Source: Brachypodium distachyon
Taxonomy: Eukaryota; Streptophyta; Magnoliopsida; Poales; Poaceae
Direction: 5' to 3'
Length of the DNA stretch: 64,000 nt
NCBI RefSeq assembly: GCF_000005505.3
Contig: NC_016134.3
Span: forward strand, 18,706,624-18,770,623
How positions within the stretch are numbered: position 1 is the first letter of the stretch; each line of letters starts with the position of its first letter. A model generated the notes under the pieces. That model did not search any database and was not told where the DNA came from. It worked only from the letters and a program-made list of their open reading frames with translations. The translations under genes were made by a program, and so were the position numbers. This document shows positions 43,875 to 54,844 of the stretch, in pieces.

Positions 43875-45255
43875 ATGGCGCCCCCCACCACCAGGAAGGG
43901 AAAAGAGGTGCAGGTCTCGAAGAGAGCGGCGGCCAGCAAGAGCGAGGCGGCAACCAAGGCAGCCGCCGCCAAAGTCCAGAAGAAGCGGGAGATGCGAGCC
44001 ACGCTCGCCTTCTACCGGCCTGGCTACAACGGCGAGGCGCTGGACAAGGTCCGGCATGCCGTCGCCTCCAAGTTCAACGAGCACGGGGAGACCTTGATCT
44101 TCCGGTGGGCGCCGAGCACCAGGACAACGACTTCCGGGTGTTCGCGCGCTTTCTCCTCACCGGGCTGGTGCCGCCGTTCTCGTTGCTCCTCCACGCACTG
44201 ATGGAGTCGTACCAGCTGCGGGTGGCGCATCTCCACCCCACATCGCTGTTTCTTCTCGCCACCTTCCAGTTCCTCTGTGAAGCGTTCGTGGGGGTGATGC
44301 CGTCGGTGGTGCTCTTCCGCCACTATTTCTACCCCCGGATTGACAACGCGAAGGCGATGTCGTCGGGGGTGGTGTTCCGCGCCCGCGAGCCGATGAAGTC
44401 CGAGTTCATCGTCCGGTCGGGGAAGAAGATTGAGAAGGAGTGGCGGGGCGACTGGTGCTGGATCCGAGTGGAAGACCCCCAAGAGTTCATCCTCTCGCCC
44501 ACGGAGCTGCCGCAACCCCACAGCGGCTGGCAGGACAAGTACCACCGCGATGCCGATCTCCTCCCCATCGTGGAGAAGATCAAGGCGCTGCGGCTAGCGG
44601 GGCTCACCGATGTGGACGTGGCGCGCGCCTTCGTCAACCGGCGTATCGCGCTGCTCCAACTGCGCTCCCGGCCCGCGTGGATGTACACGGGTCCTGGGGC
44701 AGAACACGCCTCCACTAGGACGGCATGGATTTGGAAGCCCTCAGGACGTGGGTGAGGGGAATCTCCGGCGAAACCTTCCAATCAACGAAGTTCCTGCCGG
44801 GGGTCTTCTCCCTCCATGCCGGGGTCGCGGCGCTCAACGATATCGTCGCCGCCTTCCCGCCCTGCAACGAGTGGGGGTTGATGGACGACACCCCCACTCG
44901 GATCCCACGTGCTCCCCCGCTAGCACTTCACGGGAAGCAGGTGCTCGAGGGGAGCGGGGGCGAGTCGGAGACTAGCTGGCCCTCCCTCCAGTCGCTGGAT
45001 GACGAGGCGGGCCAGGCTGCAGTGTCCTCAGAAGTCGTCTCCGTGGACGACGCCGATGAGGACAGCGACAACGCGCCCCTGATCGTGCGGAGATCAAGGA
45101 CGTTCGCAGCGGCCGTGGCTACCCCCTCGACGGCGACATCCGCCCCAGTAGCGGCTGCCAGCCCCGTGGCGGCAGCCGCTTCAGGGGCGCCCGTCGGTAC
45201 TTCAGCGGCGCCCGTGCCCGCGGGGGCGCTGGAGTCACAATGGCGACACCCGCCC
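43875..45255 (+). pseudogene. Element A antisense ORF, PF04195-like domain
   Basis: Starts MAPPTTRKGKEVQVSKRAAA at 43875. After about 80 codons the frame shifts near 44105 and the PF04195-like domain follows: FARFLLTGLVPPFSLLLHAL, HLHPTSLFLLATFQFLCEAF, FRHYFYPRID and DWCWIRVEDPQEF. Next come RSRPAWMYTG and, after a second shift near 44735, LEALRTWVRGISGETF. An acidic and Ala/Pro-rich linker runs to 45255. It faces pol and has its own TATA box. Biochemical function is unknown. Confidence 0.7.
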
Positions 45256-46937
45256 TAGCAGCGGTCGCCCGCACCGCGACGGTGGCTGCTCCGGTGGCAC
45301 CCGCCAGCGCCTCGGCGGGGGCCACCAGTGACCCAGCAACGGCCTCAGCAACCGCAACCGCCGGGGGTGCGCTGGCAGCCTCCCCGGGGTCGGGCCCTGA
45401 TTCTGCAGCGGCTTCGCCACTGTCTCCCGCGACGCCCCGGGACACGGCGACCCAGCAGGCACCTACGGTGCCGCCCGCTCGGGGGGTCTTCCGGGGCTTC
45501 GCGCTCCGGCGCAACCCTCCGAGGTCCAACTCGCCGGCGGGTGCCAGCAAAAGGGGGAGGAGCGACTCCCCGCCCGCTACGCCGAGCAAGAGGGCACACA
45601 CAGACATCGGCGGTGCTGCTGACCCGACCGTCACAGGGGCTAGCGGCGCCATCACCGCGCCCACCGACGACCCAGCCCCTATGGGGGCGGGGCCGGCGAC
45701 TGGTATGGCTCCTTTGCTTCTCCTTTCTGCATTTTTTCAGTTGTTAGTTAATCATATAAACATACCTTCTTCTCCAGCAAGTGGCAGCTCGCTCGTGGCA
45801 AGCCTTTCGGAGGCTCCCGCCGGCACAGGTGAGGCGGGGAGGCCCCCCTCGCAAGTCCATCTGCCGTGCAGGGTAACCGCCCCGGCCACCCTCGTCCCCT
45901 TCCGATAGCTCTCTTACTTGTCGATCCTCATGCTTCTTATTGCTGTAGGCACGAGCACACCCGCATCGGGAGCGGGCGCGACCGTGGTTGATCTCGACCA
46001 TGCCGTCGAGATTGCGAGGGCGGCGGAGGAGCCGGAACCGGCTCTCGCATCAAGCCCTGCCGCACCAGCGGCAGCGGCAGCAGCGGCCACTGTCACCACC
46101 GAGACGGCGCTTGGTGACTCGCCCGTTGCCCAACAAGGAATGGATCCTACCAGGAGCAGGGAGGCTTCTCCAGCCCCGGGGTCCCCTGGCGCGAGTGAAG
46201 GGGAAGTTGCCGGGGAAGGACGACAGGATCCCACGGAGCAGGCAGGCGACCCCCCGCACAGCCCTACAACGGCAACGGGAGCTTCGTCGTCCTCAGCTGC
46301 CCTCCCCAACACCGACCTCGGCACCCTAGCCGGGCTAGCTTGGAATCCTATCACCTGGGATCCGAGCATCTTCGAGCGGGGGCACCGGTTCCTGGACGCC
46401 GTCAGGGACCAACAGCAAGCCTTCATCACCTCTTTCAACGAGGTGAGGGAGCACCACGCCGTTGCCAAGAACCAACTTGGCGAGGTGCGGGAAGCTGTGG
46501 AGAGGGAACGGCAAGAACTCTCCCGGCCGCGCGAGGAGACGCGCCTCGCGAGGGAGGAGGCGCGTCTTGCCCGACAAGCCTGGGAGGACGCCGAGGAACC
46601 GGTCGTCCCGGAGGCCGAACTCCACCGGCAGCTGGAGGCCCAGCGCACGAAGCTTCAGGGGGAGCTGGACTTGATGGTGGCAACCCTCGAGGCGACCAAG
46701 AAGGAGCACGCCGAGGTGCTCGCGGCGGCCCAGGCCCGGCTGGACGAGAAGAGCGACCTGATTGCCAACTACCGCGGCGAGATTCAGGGGCTTCGCTTCA
46801 AGTTGGAGGCGCAGGTCAAGGCCACTGAGGACGCGGTGGGAGCAGCGGCTCGGCATGAGATCCAGCTTGGCAATGCGGAGCGGGCTCGATGGGGCGATGC
46901 GGCAAGGGTGCGATGGCAGTGCACCCGTTGGCGCTAA
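45256..46937 (+). pseudogene. Element A antisense ORF, linker and coiled coil
   Basis: The Ala/Pro/Thr-rich linker (45256-45700) is followed by an intron-like segment (GTATGG near 45702 to CCAG at 45777) and another ending at TGTAG (45949). The last exon reads WDPSIFERGHRFLDAVRDQQ, the counterpart of FDPSVFQQGHQVID in B, followed by about 170 residues of heptad-rich coiled coil (REAVERERQELSRPREETRL). It stops at 46937 without the C-terminal block seen in B, so it looks truncated. Confidence 0.6.
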
Positions 46938-47794
46938 GCGCTGATGGAATGCACTACCATCGCGCCTCCACGGCACCGCCCACCTTAACAGCCCCTTTCT
47001 CGGCTTTGCTCTGAGCCGTTCCATGGCTGGGGCGTGCCTTTTATAGGTGCGGGGGAGTGGCTCGCCACCGCGCGCGATGGATCAGCGCAGCACCCGTGGC
47101 ATCCCCCCCTTCGACATGTAGTATAGTCTTTGCCACCCCGCATGCCAAGTTGCTGTGGCACACGTGGCGGCGCCCTCCCGAGTCAAGAGCCACGGAGTGC
47201 GGTGAGTCCCTTGTGTTGCGGTCGCTCTGCACCACAAGGCGCTGCTACATGCCGCGACCCGTGGGCAGCCCACGGGTATTACAGTGCGTGAGATTCCACC
47301 TTTTCCTGCAGATTAGATTCTTACCAGGCCCGAGGTGCTGAATTTTTTTTTGAAATTCACGAAAATACATAAAGCAACACGAGAACTCTCCTGCCTCCCA
47401 GCCCCCGGGCACGAAAGGGTTGAAACCAAACTTGGATGTGAGCATTCTATTTCCCAGCCGGGGTGCACATTGCGGGGAGCCCAGCAACTGCGTGTCCCGT
47501 GATGCACATTGCGGGGAGCCTGGCAACTGCATGTCCCACGATGCACGTCGCGGTTAACCCGACGACTGCATGCCCCGTGGCGGAGTGACCCGGTAATGGG
47601 GTTTTTGCTTTCGAGGCTCCAGCAGCCCCTTGCTCACAACCAAGTTTGGGAAGACACTTTCGTGCACCAAAAGCAGGAGACAGAAGAAGGGGGGGAACGC
47701 ACAAATAAGCAAGGCAACTTTGAAGTTCTGAAAAGAAACACCTATGTTTATTCACAATAACTAGTGGTTTACACACGGGGGCTGCCTGGCTACA
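46938..47794. other. Element A spacer between antisense gene and pol
   Basis: Non-coding spacer at the convergence of the two transcripts, sharing TGCCTCCCAGCCCCCGGGCA with the spacer of B. It contains a three-copy 39-bp tandem repeat at 47464-47580. Confidence 0.6.
47464..47580. repeat. 39-bp tandem repeat, three copies
   Basis: Copies begin at 47464, 47503 and 47542, each starting TGCAC(A/G)T(T/C)GCGG. The first two are nearly identical; the third has diverged. Confidence 0.85.
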
Positions 47795-48934
47795 CTAGTT
47801 CGAGAGGTATGCATCGGCAGCATCACCTGAGGGTCGGGCTCCGCCGCTACACGGGTAGAACTTGTGCAAATGCTCAATATTCCAACTATTTGGCACTGGC
47901 AAGCTGTCTTCGGTTTCCAGCCGGACAGCCCCCGGTCTGGTCACCTGCACTACCTGAAAGGGCCCCTCCCATTTCGGAGTCAACTTGTTCCCGGCCTTCG
48001 TTCCTTGTATTTGGCGCAGGACAAGGTCTTCGTTCTCGAGCCCCCGGGGATGGACTCGCCTGTCGTGATAACGACGGAGTCCCTGCTGGTAGCGCGCGGC
48101 TTGCACAGCAGCCCGGCATCGAAGCTCTTCGATGAAGTTTAGATCGTCCACCCTTTGCTCGTGTTGGCTGGTGTTTCCGTACGCGCGTACCCGGGGAGAT
48201 CCGTGCTTGAGCTCGAGGGGCAGCACCGCTTCTGCCCCGTAGACAAGGGTGAAAGGAGTTTCGCCCGTTGCCCGACTAGGTGTGGTCCTGATTGACCAAA
48301 GCACGGGCTGGAGTTCTTCAACCCAGTGTTTCCCGTGGCCCTTGAGCTTGTCAAAGGTTCTCGTCTTGAGCCCCCGCAGCACTTCTGCGTTGGCTCACTC
48401 TGCCTGTCCGTTATTCCTCGGATGACCAACGGACGCGAAGTGCAACTTAATGCCCATGCCCTCACAATAGGCCTGGAACACTGCACTCGTGAACTGCGTG
48501 CCGTTGTCGGTGATAATGCTGTTAGGCACACCAAACCGGCACACAATGCTTTTGAAGAACTTGATGGCCGCCTGGGCGGTCACCTTCCGCACTGGTTCCA
48601 CTTCTACCCACTTGGAGAACTTGTCGATGGCCACGAACAAGTATTCGTAACCGCCAACCGCTCTCGGTAGCTTGCCGATGATATCAAGCCCCCAGACCGC
48701 GAACGGCCACGAGGAAGGGATGACGTGCAGGGCCTGCGCCGGCTGGTTGCTCTTCTTCGAGTGGAACTGGCACGCTTCGCACGTCTTCACCAGCCGCTCT
48801 GCGTCGACCAGGGCCGTAGGCCAGTAGAAGCCGTGCCAAAACACCTTGCCGGCTAAGGCCCGGGAGGCCACATGGTGCGAACATGTGCCTCGATGTATCT
48901 CTTCCAACAGTGCGTGCCCTTCGTCTTGCGGCAC
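47795..48934 (-). pseudogene. Element A integrase
   Basis: Minus-strand integrase, which would insert the cDNA into the genome. The zinc-binding N-terminus has HRGTCSHHVASRAL and CEACQFH (HHCC). The catalytic core has D-D-E in LDIIGKLP, ITDNGTQFTS and NNGQAE. A TGA (48395-48397) lies directly after NNGQAE; the frame continues as ANAEVLRGLKTRTFDKLKGH, with VYGAEAVLPLELKHGSPRVR and GPFQVVQVTRPGAVRLETED to 47795. The stop is consistent with CGA to TGA. It lies downstream of the second RNase H, the gypsy order. Confidence 0.9.
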
Positions 48935-49060
48935 GCAGATAAGCTTGACACCGTTTGCACGCCTGCGGCAGAGGTTTCAATCCACCACAGTGTACATTTT
49001 GGCTTGCCGCGCTACTCGTTCCGCGGCAACGTCATCTTCCGAGAGAGCCTCCCCTTGCAA

Positions 49061-49620
49061 CTAGCGGGCGATCTCCATCGCCCAGGGAGGGATCTCCCTT
49101 CCAACGCATGCCGCTATATCAGCGGCATGGACCCCTGCTGTCGCGGGGGTTCCTTCGGTTGCTGGAGGGGCGTCCCCGGCAGTCGGCTCGGGGGTGACTG
49201 AAGGAGCCGCTTGCTTCTGGCAGAACACCCCCGCCGGAGGCTTCCGGCGCTCTGCTGCCATCTTGGCCAGCTCGTCAGCAGCGAAATTATCCGTCCGCTT
49301 GACGTGCTCGAAACGCAAACCTTTGAACTTACGTTCTAGCTTGCAGACTTCCTCCACGTACGGTGCCATCTGCGGGCAGTCATAGTCCTTGTTCACCTGG
49401 TTGATCACGAGCTGGGAGTCCCCGCGAACAACTAGACGCTTGATGTCGAGGGCGATCGCCATCCGTAACCCGGCGAGCAAGCCCTCGTATTCCGCTGTGT
49501 TATTGGTGGAGTTCGGGAAATCGAGGTGGACAATGAACCTCAACTGGTCCCCTGTCGGTGACTAGATGACGACCCCAGCGCCAGCTCCTTGGAGACTGAA
49601 CGCGCCGTCGAAGTAGAGTA
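49061..49620 (-). pseudogene. Element A second RNase H (archaeal type)
   Basis: Minus strand: YFDGAFSLQGAGAGVVI, a stop (about 49562), then NNTAEYEGLLAGLRMAIALD, VVRGDSQLVINQV and RTDNFAADELAKMA. The acidic residues D, E, D, D stand in the order of RNase HI. This second RNase H, between the normal gypsy RNase H and integrase, is a known mark of the Tat lineage and is thought to be of archaeal-type origin. A single TAG breaks it. Confidence 0.8.
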
Positions 49621-51124
49621 CCCAGTGGTCCTCGTCCAGCTTGCCGGGCAGGCTGGTCTCCGGCTCATTCTCTTCCACGCTTGTTGACGTCCATTCCGCG
49701 CTTGTTGACGTCCATTCCGCGACGAAGGCCGCCAAGGCCGTGCTCTTGATGCTCTTAGAGTTGGTGAAGTGGAGGTCGAACTCCGACAGCTCCATCCTCC
49801 ATTCGACCACCCTCCCGGTGGCTTCACGGTTGGTGAGGGCTCGCTCAAGGCAGAACCCTGACACCACCGTGACGCGGTGCGCCTGAAAGTAGTGGCGCAG
49901 CTTGCGGGACGCAAGGAGAATCCCCAAAAGGAGCTTCTGTACTTGCGGGTACCTTGTTCGCGCGTCGTGCAGCACCGTGCTGATGAAGTACACCGGGTGC
50001 TGCACCAATCGCTTCCGCGGTGCGGAAGCCGCCGGCTCGGGGGTGGTCCCCGGGTCCGAGGCGGTTGATAGGGGCCGCTCAGCCCCTTGCCCTGCTGCCT
50101 CAGTCCCTGGGACATCTTCCTCCCTCTCGGCAACCAGCACTGAGCTGACCACCTGGTCAGTCGCTGCTAGGTAAAGTAGCAGTGGCTCGCCCAGCTTGGG
50201 GGCGACGAGGACGGGCGGCAACCTCAGGTACTGCTTGAGTTCCCGGAGCGCTGCCTCGGCCTCGGGAGTCCAGTCAACCGGACCCTTCTTCTTCATCACC
50301 TTGAAGAAAGGCAGGGCGCGTTCTTCAACACAGCCGTTGAGGCGCTGGACATCTTTCACATTGCGGGGAGCCTCCATCTTCACGATGGATTCTATCTTGC
50401 TCGGATTGGCTTGTATCCCCCTGTGCGAAACCAAGAAACCCAGAAGTTGACCGGAGTTCACACCGAAGGTGCATTTGGGGTTCAGCTTAAGCTTGATCCT
50501 GCGGAGGTTATCGAAAGTCTCCCGCAGGTCATCAATCAGCGAGTCCCCGCGCTTCGATTTGATGACGATGTCGTCCATGTAGGCCTCCGCGTTGCGGCCT
50601 AGCTGGGGCCCCAAACATTGGCGCAGCGCGCGCTGAAATGTGGAGCCCGCGTTCTTCAACCCAAATGGCATGCATGTATAACAATAGCAGCCAACCGGGG
50701 TAATGAAAGCTGTTTTTTCCTCATCTTCGACCGCCATCTTAATTTGATGGTAGCCGGAAAAAGCATCCAGAAAACTCAGCAAGTCACAACCAGCGGTAGA
50801 ATCAACTATTTGGTCGATGCGGGGTACAGGGAAGGGATCCTTGGGGCATGCACGATTGAGATCAGTAAAATCTACGCACATGCGAAGCTTGTTTCCTGCT
50901 TTAGGTACTACTACAGGGTTAGCCAACCAAGTGGGGTACAGAACTTCCCTGATAGCCCCGGCAGCCTTGAGCTTGTCCACCACCTGCTTGATGAACTCTT
51001 TACGCTCCTGTGCTTGCCGCCGGATCTTCTGCTTGACGGGGCGCGCGTCCGGGCGCACCGCGAGCCGCTGCTCAATCACCTCCCTGGGGACTCCGGGAAG
51101 GTCCGACAGTTCGCAGGCGAACAC
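49621..51124 (-). pseudogene. Element A reverse transcriptase and RNase H
   Basis: Minus strand, open over about 500 codons. RT fingers and palm: VRPDARPVKQKIRRQAQERK, WLANPVVVPK, MCVDFTDLNRACPKDPFPVP, FLDAFSGYHQI, and the catalytic YMDD at 50570-50581. FGLKNAGSTFQRAL and LLGFLVSHRGI complete the fold. The gypsy RNase H follows (HPVYFISTVLHDARTRYPQV). Compared with element B, about 11 residues are missing after RLNGCV and one in KLNPKCTF. A 21-bp tandem duplication (49680-49721) doubles AEWTSTS near the end. The upstream frame breaks near 51125. Confidence 0.9.
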
Positions 51125-51163
51125 GTCGGTGTTATCCCAGAGGAAAGTGACGAGGGCGCTTTC

Positions 51164-51967
51164 CTATTCGGCAGTAAGGTTCGCACCGATGGTGACGGTG
51201 CATTCCATGTTGCCGGCTTGGAGGGGCAGTTTCTTCACCTTGGCGGCCTCCTCCCGGAGCTTCTGTCCCTTGCCAGGGCGCGAGCTCGAGCCTGCGCTTC
51301 CCCCAGCACGCTCTTGCGGCGCGGCGTGGGCCTTCTTTGTTGCCGGGGCATCGCCCGGCGAGCCGTCGTCTCCGGCAGCGCCTTCATCGCTAGCGTCAGC
51401 CGCAGCGGCGGCCTTGAAAACCTCACCAACACACCAGGCCGCGTCCTTGAGGTCGCACCTGATGGAGAGAACTCCATATACGGACGGCATCTTCATCATG
51501 CCATAAGCGCAATGCGTAGCTGCCATGAACTTGATCAGCACTGGCCGACCAAGGATCCCGTTGTAGGGCAACGGGGTGTGTGCCACGTCGAACACTATGT
51601 GTTCGGTCCTGAACGCTTCCTGGGACCCGAAGGTGACCGGCAACGTGATGCGCCCCAGCGGGCGCACGATCCCAGGGTTCACCCCCCGGAATGGGTCGGT
51701 GGACTTCAGCTGCTCCACCGGCAACTGGAGTTTCTCCACCAGCCTGGCGGACAGGGGGTTAAGCCCCGCTCTGTTGTCCACCAGTACCTTGGTCACCGTC
51801 ATATTGCTGATGATCGGTGAGACGACGAAGGGTATTACCCCTGAACCCAGCTGCCGCGCTGGGTGATCGTCAGCGCCGAAGGTGATCGGCACATGCGACC
51901 ACATCAGCGGCTGTTGCGGCTCCGCATCCGGCAACAGCGCGCACACGTCGCGGGTGAGGCGCTTCAC
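51164..51967 (-). pseudogene. Element A protease
   Basis: Minus strand, retroviral-type aspartic protease that would cut the polyprotein. WSHVPITFGADDHP leads to the active-site strand VLVDNRAGLNPLSARLVEKL (about 51740-51795) and then NGILGRPVLIKFMAATHCAY, the second signature (ILGR). The active-site loop of the family is D-x-G-(A/S)-S; element B has DNGAS, but here the Gly is Arg and the Ser is Gly, which should abolish activity. The Ala/Lys-rich tail ends at a stop at 51164. Confidence 0.85.
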
Positions 51968-52149
51968 CGCGGTGTGGGATGGGAGAGCATAGGCTCCCCC
52001 ATGGATGCAGGCGACGCCGCGAGGCTCCTGGAAGCCCGGTTTGTCGCCACCAGTGCAGTCAGACTCGTGCTGCTCCTCCGTGCGGGCCCTGTCGCGTCCC
52101 CGGGGAGGGCGCTCCCGTCCCGCGCGCGGCTGGCCACTTCCCCCTTAGG

Positions 52150-53751
52150 GTTCGTCCCTGCCGGCGTCGCTGCCGGCAGGCCTTGGCCCCGCTTTGGGGT
52201 CGTTCGGGCAATCTCAGGAGAGATGCCCGATGTCGCCGCAGTTAAAGCAGGCGCCAGCTGCGTGGCGCTCCTCATGGCGCTGCTTGCGTCACTGCTTGAT
52301 CCCCTGCAGGATGCGGCAGTCCGGCGCGTCGTGGGTGGAGTTGTTGTGGATGGGGCAGCGGGGCGCGTCACCCTGCTTGCCGCTAGTCCCGCCACCCGGC
52401 GAGGCCTTCTTCGCAGGCCTCAGGGCAGGAACCCCCGAGTCCGCAGCGAGAACTTGCTTCCCGCTGCTCTTGCGGGAACCCTTCTTCTGCGAACCCTCAC
52501 CGGGGCTCGCGGCAGCCTTGGCCGCTAGCTTGGGTGCTAAGCGCCCTTCCTCGGCCATGGCGCACCTGTGCGCCAGGGTGCGCCAGGGCGTATAGATCCT
52601 GCGTCGTCCGGATCGGATGCGTGCTCACCTTCTCGCGCATCTTGGGGTCGCGGACGTTGATGGTGAAGGTGTTGACGATGGCAGCCGCCTCCGCCTCCGG
52701 GATAGAATAGGAGAGATTGGAGAAACGGTTAACGAAACTCCGCAACGTCTCTCCTGGCTTCTGCATGATGGTGTGCAGTTCCGCCATGGTCCCCGGGCAC
52801 TTGTAGTCGCCCTAGAACGCGCTCACAAACTGCTCGCGCAGGTCTGCCCAAGTGGCGATGGACCCAACGGGCAGGTTGAGCAGCCAGGTTCTCGCTGATC
52901 CCTTCAAGACCATTGGGAACCACTTGGCTCTGACCTTGTCGTCGGCGCCGATGGCGTGCATCCACAACGTGTAGGTCAGGAGGAAATCCTTGGGATTCAC
53001 GGTCCCGTCGTACGTACCGAGCGCTGGCGCTCGTAACTTACGGAGCCAGGTCACCCGCTGCAGCTCGCGCGTGAAAGCGGTGCAGCCGTCCTCGAGGCCC
53101 ATGCGAGCATCTTCCTGCTCCTGCGGGCGGTGGCGCTCCACCTCGCGCCGGCGCCGGCGCTCTAAGCGCTGGCGTAGATCCTCTTGCTGGCGGGCATTCA
53201 AAATGCCGCGCGCGTCACCCCGTGACGGTGGGTGACGAGTCCGAGGACCCCTCCGGGCCCCCGTTTCCCTGGGCTCCCTGCGGAGGAGGGTTCTCCCCCT
53301 GTCGCGAGGCGCGGGGCGCGTCTCCGCGCTCCGGGTTCTGCCCGTGGCCGGAGCCTACCGGGGCGCCCTCGCGTTGCGGCTGCTGGGCGGCCAGAGCAAG
53401 GAGCGCGTCCAACTCCTCGCCCCACATCTCGTGCGCCGGCGTGCCTTGCTGCGGTTCATACCGCACCATGACACGCGTGGCGATGATGGCTTCCGCCGGG
53501 GTTCGTGCGGGAGGCAGCCGATTTCCCGAGCGGCTGCTGTCCGCTCTGGCCCCGCACGCCTCCGGGTGCACGGGGTGTGAGCCCCCGGGTGTCGCTTGCG
53601 ACGCGGTATGCTCATGGTGCCGCTGCCGCTACCTCGAGGGCTCTGGATCCTCCTGAGCCCCCAATGCGGGTCGCACGTCATGCGACCGCGTGTGTGCCGC
53701 TGGGGCCTTACGCGAGTCTATCCGAGGGTCACCAGCCCGCTTGGGGGGCAT
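52150..53751 (-). pseudogene. Element A gag
   Basis: Minus strand from ATG at 53751 (MPPKRAGDPRIDSRKAPAAH). The capsid-type Retrotrans_gag domain spans about 53050-52700: WFPMVLKGSARTWLLNLPVG, WADLREQFVSAF, then a TAG, GDYKCPGTMAELHTIMQKPG and FVNRFSNLSYSIPEAEAA. A basic region leads to the zinc knuckle at 52206-52249 (CFNCGDIGH then a TGA inside the knuckle, then DCPN). At least three in-frame stops of the CAG-to-TAG or CGA-to-TGA kind and a frame change break it. Gag forms the virus-like particle in the cytoplasm. Confidence 0.8.
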
Positions 53752-53837
53752 GGTGGCCAGTCCTGTCGGCGAAGAAGAGGAGGCCGACGCCGATGCAAAC
53801 GTTGCTGCCGGCGGTCACTGGGGAGCTCTCCTCTCGC

Positions 53838-53856
53838 ACCCCCTACCTGGCACGCC
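53838..53856 (-). other. Element A primer-binding site
   Basis: Two bases from the end of the 5' LTR the minus strand reads TGGCGTGCCAGGTAGGGGG, the place and TGG start of a tRNA primer-binding site. The tRNA species was not determined. Confidence 0.6.
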
Positions 53857-53858
53857 AG

Positions 53859-54839
53859 ATGTCGTCGCACGGGGCTCTGACACCGGGGGCGTGCGGTCAC
53901 GTCCCCTTTTAGGTTCGGCAGGGGCGTCGGGGATCGCTCCGGCGATCGCCGGCGTGGCCGATGGCGTTCGTAACCTGCAAAGTAGCGTACCCCAGATGCA
54001 TGCAAGCTAAGGACACATGCACACACGTTTTTACCCAGGTTCGGGCCACCCGGAGGTGTAAAACCCTACGTCCTGCCTGTCTGAACTGATATTGATTATA
54101 AATCAGGTGTTTACACGTTGCAGGGGGAGGGTCCCCGGGTGTTCTCTCTTTTTGGCTGAGTGATCTTTGCCGTTTTAGGCTACTCCTAATGGCTAACTGT
54201 GAGTTCAACGCCAACTGTAGATCAAGTGTGGAACCGTTCAAACATCTAACCCTTTGACCGTCGGCAGGGATCCTCCTTTTATACTGAAGGGGATACCATA
54301 GGTGCCGCGGTGCATGCACTACAAGTGTCGACCAGGGAGACATGCCACTCCCCCTTGGTGAGCTGGTGGCATGCATGGACGCCACCTCCGCTGTTAGGGG
54401 TCTAAAACCCTAAAGGTAGGACTGGACAGCCACTGTTCACCTGATTTGGATGGGTAACGCCCCTCCTGTCGGCTCATTTAATGCGCCGTGCGCCTCACTC
54501 CACGCCCTAGTGAGACTGCGCACCCGGCGCCCGCCACGCGCCCTCGTGGCGCTGTTGCTCTGTCCTCTGGGCCCCACCCTTGTGGCGGACGCCTGCGCCC
54601 GGGAACTCCCCCTCTCGGCAAGTCGCACCCCGGGAAGCGCGCAGGCCAAACACACCCGGGAACCCCCCTCCCGGGAGGTGTCCAGGTGGGGATATTCCCC
54701 GAAGTTCCGCTAGCCCTTCCGGGCTGGTGGCTTGCCGGGCAGCTCGTGGCTGCTGCCCGGGACGGAATCCTCCCGAGAACTCGGAGACGGGGCCCACGCG
54801 TCGCGCAATGGTGGTACCCTGGGAGCCACTGGTGTGACA
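53859..54839 (-). repeat. Element A 5' LTR
   Basis: 981 bp, TGTCGTCGCACGG to CACTGGTGTGACA, matching 42468-43462. The minus-strand promoter box TATAAAAGGAGGA is at 54271-54283, correctly oriented to transcribe gag-pol. Confidence 0.95.
54271..54283 (-). promoter_or_regulatory. TATA box of element A 5' LTR
   Basis: TATAAAAGGAGGA on the minus strand, about 410 bp from the internal edge of the LTR. The equivalent in the 3' LTR and in element B's right LTR (62561-62570) supports it as the sense promoter. Confidence 0.6.
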
Positions 54840-54844
54840 AAATG

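Larger units (their letters stand above)
42468..54839 (-). mobile_element. Element A: complete Tat-type Ty3/gypsy retrotransposon
   Basis: 12,372 bp with LTRs at 42468-43462 and 53859-54839 and TSD AAATG at 42463-42467 and 54840-54844, inserted in element C. On the minus strand it has: 5' LTR, primer site, gag, protease, RT, RNase H, archaeal-type second RNase H, integrase, then a spacer and a convergent plus-strand gene. Structurally it is complete, but every coding module carries stops or frameshifts. The second RNase H and the antisense gene place it in the Tat lineage of grasses. It is the youngest of the three nested insertions by position. Confidence 0.95.

Noticed and set aside
47464..47580. 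CRISPR-like spaced repeats
   Set aside because: The repeats are directly adjacent with no spacers, in a eukaryotic retrotransposon.
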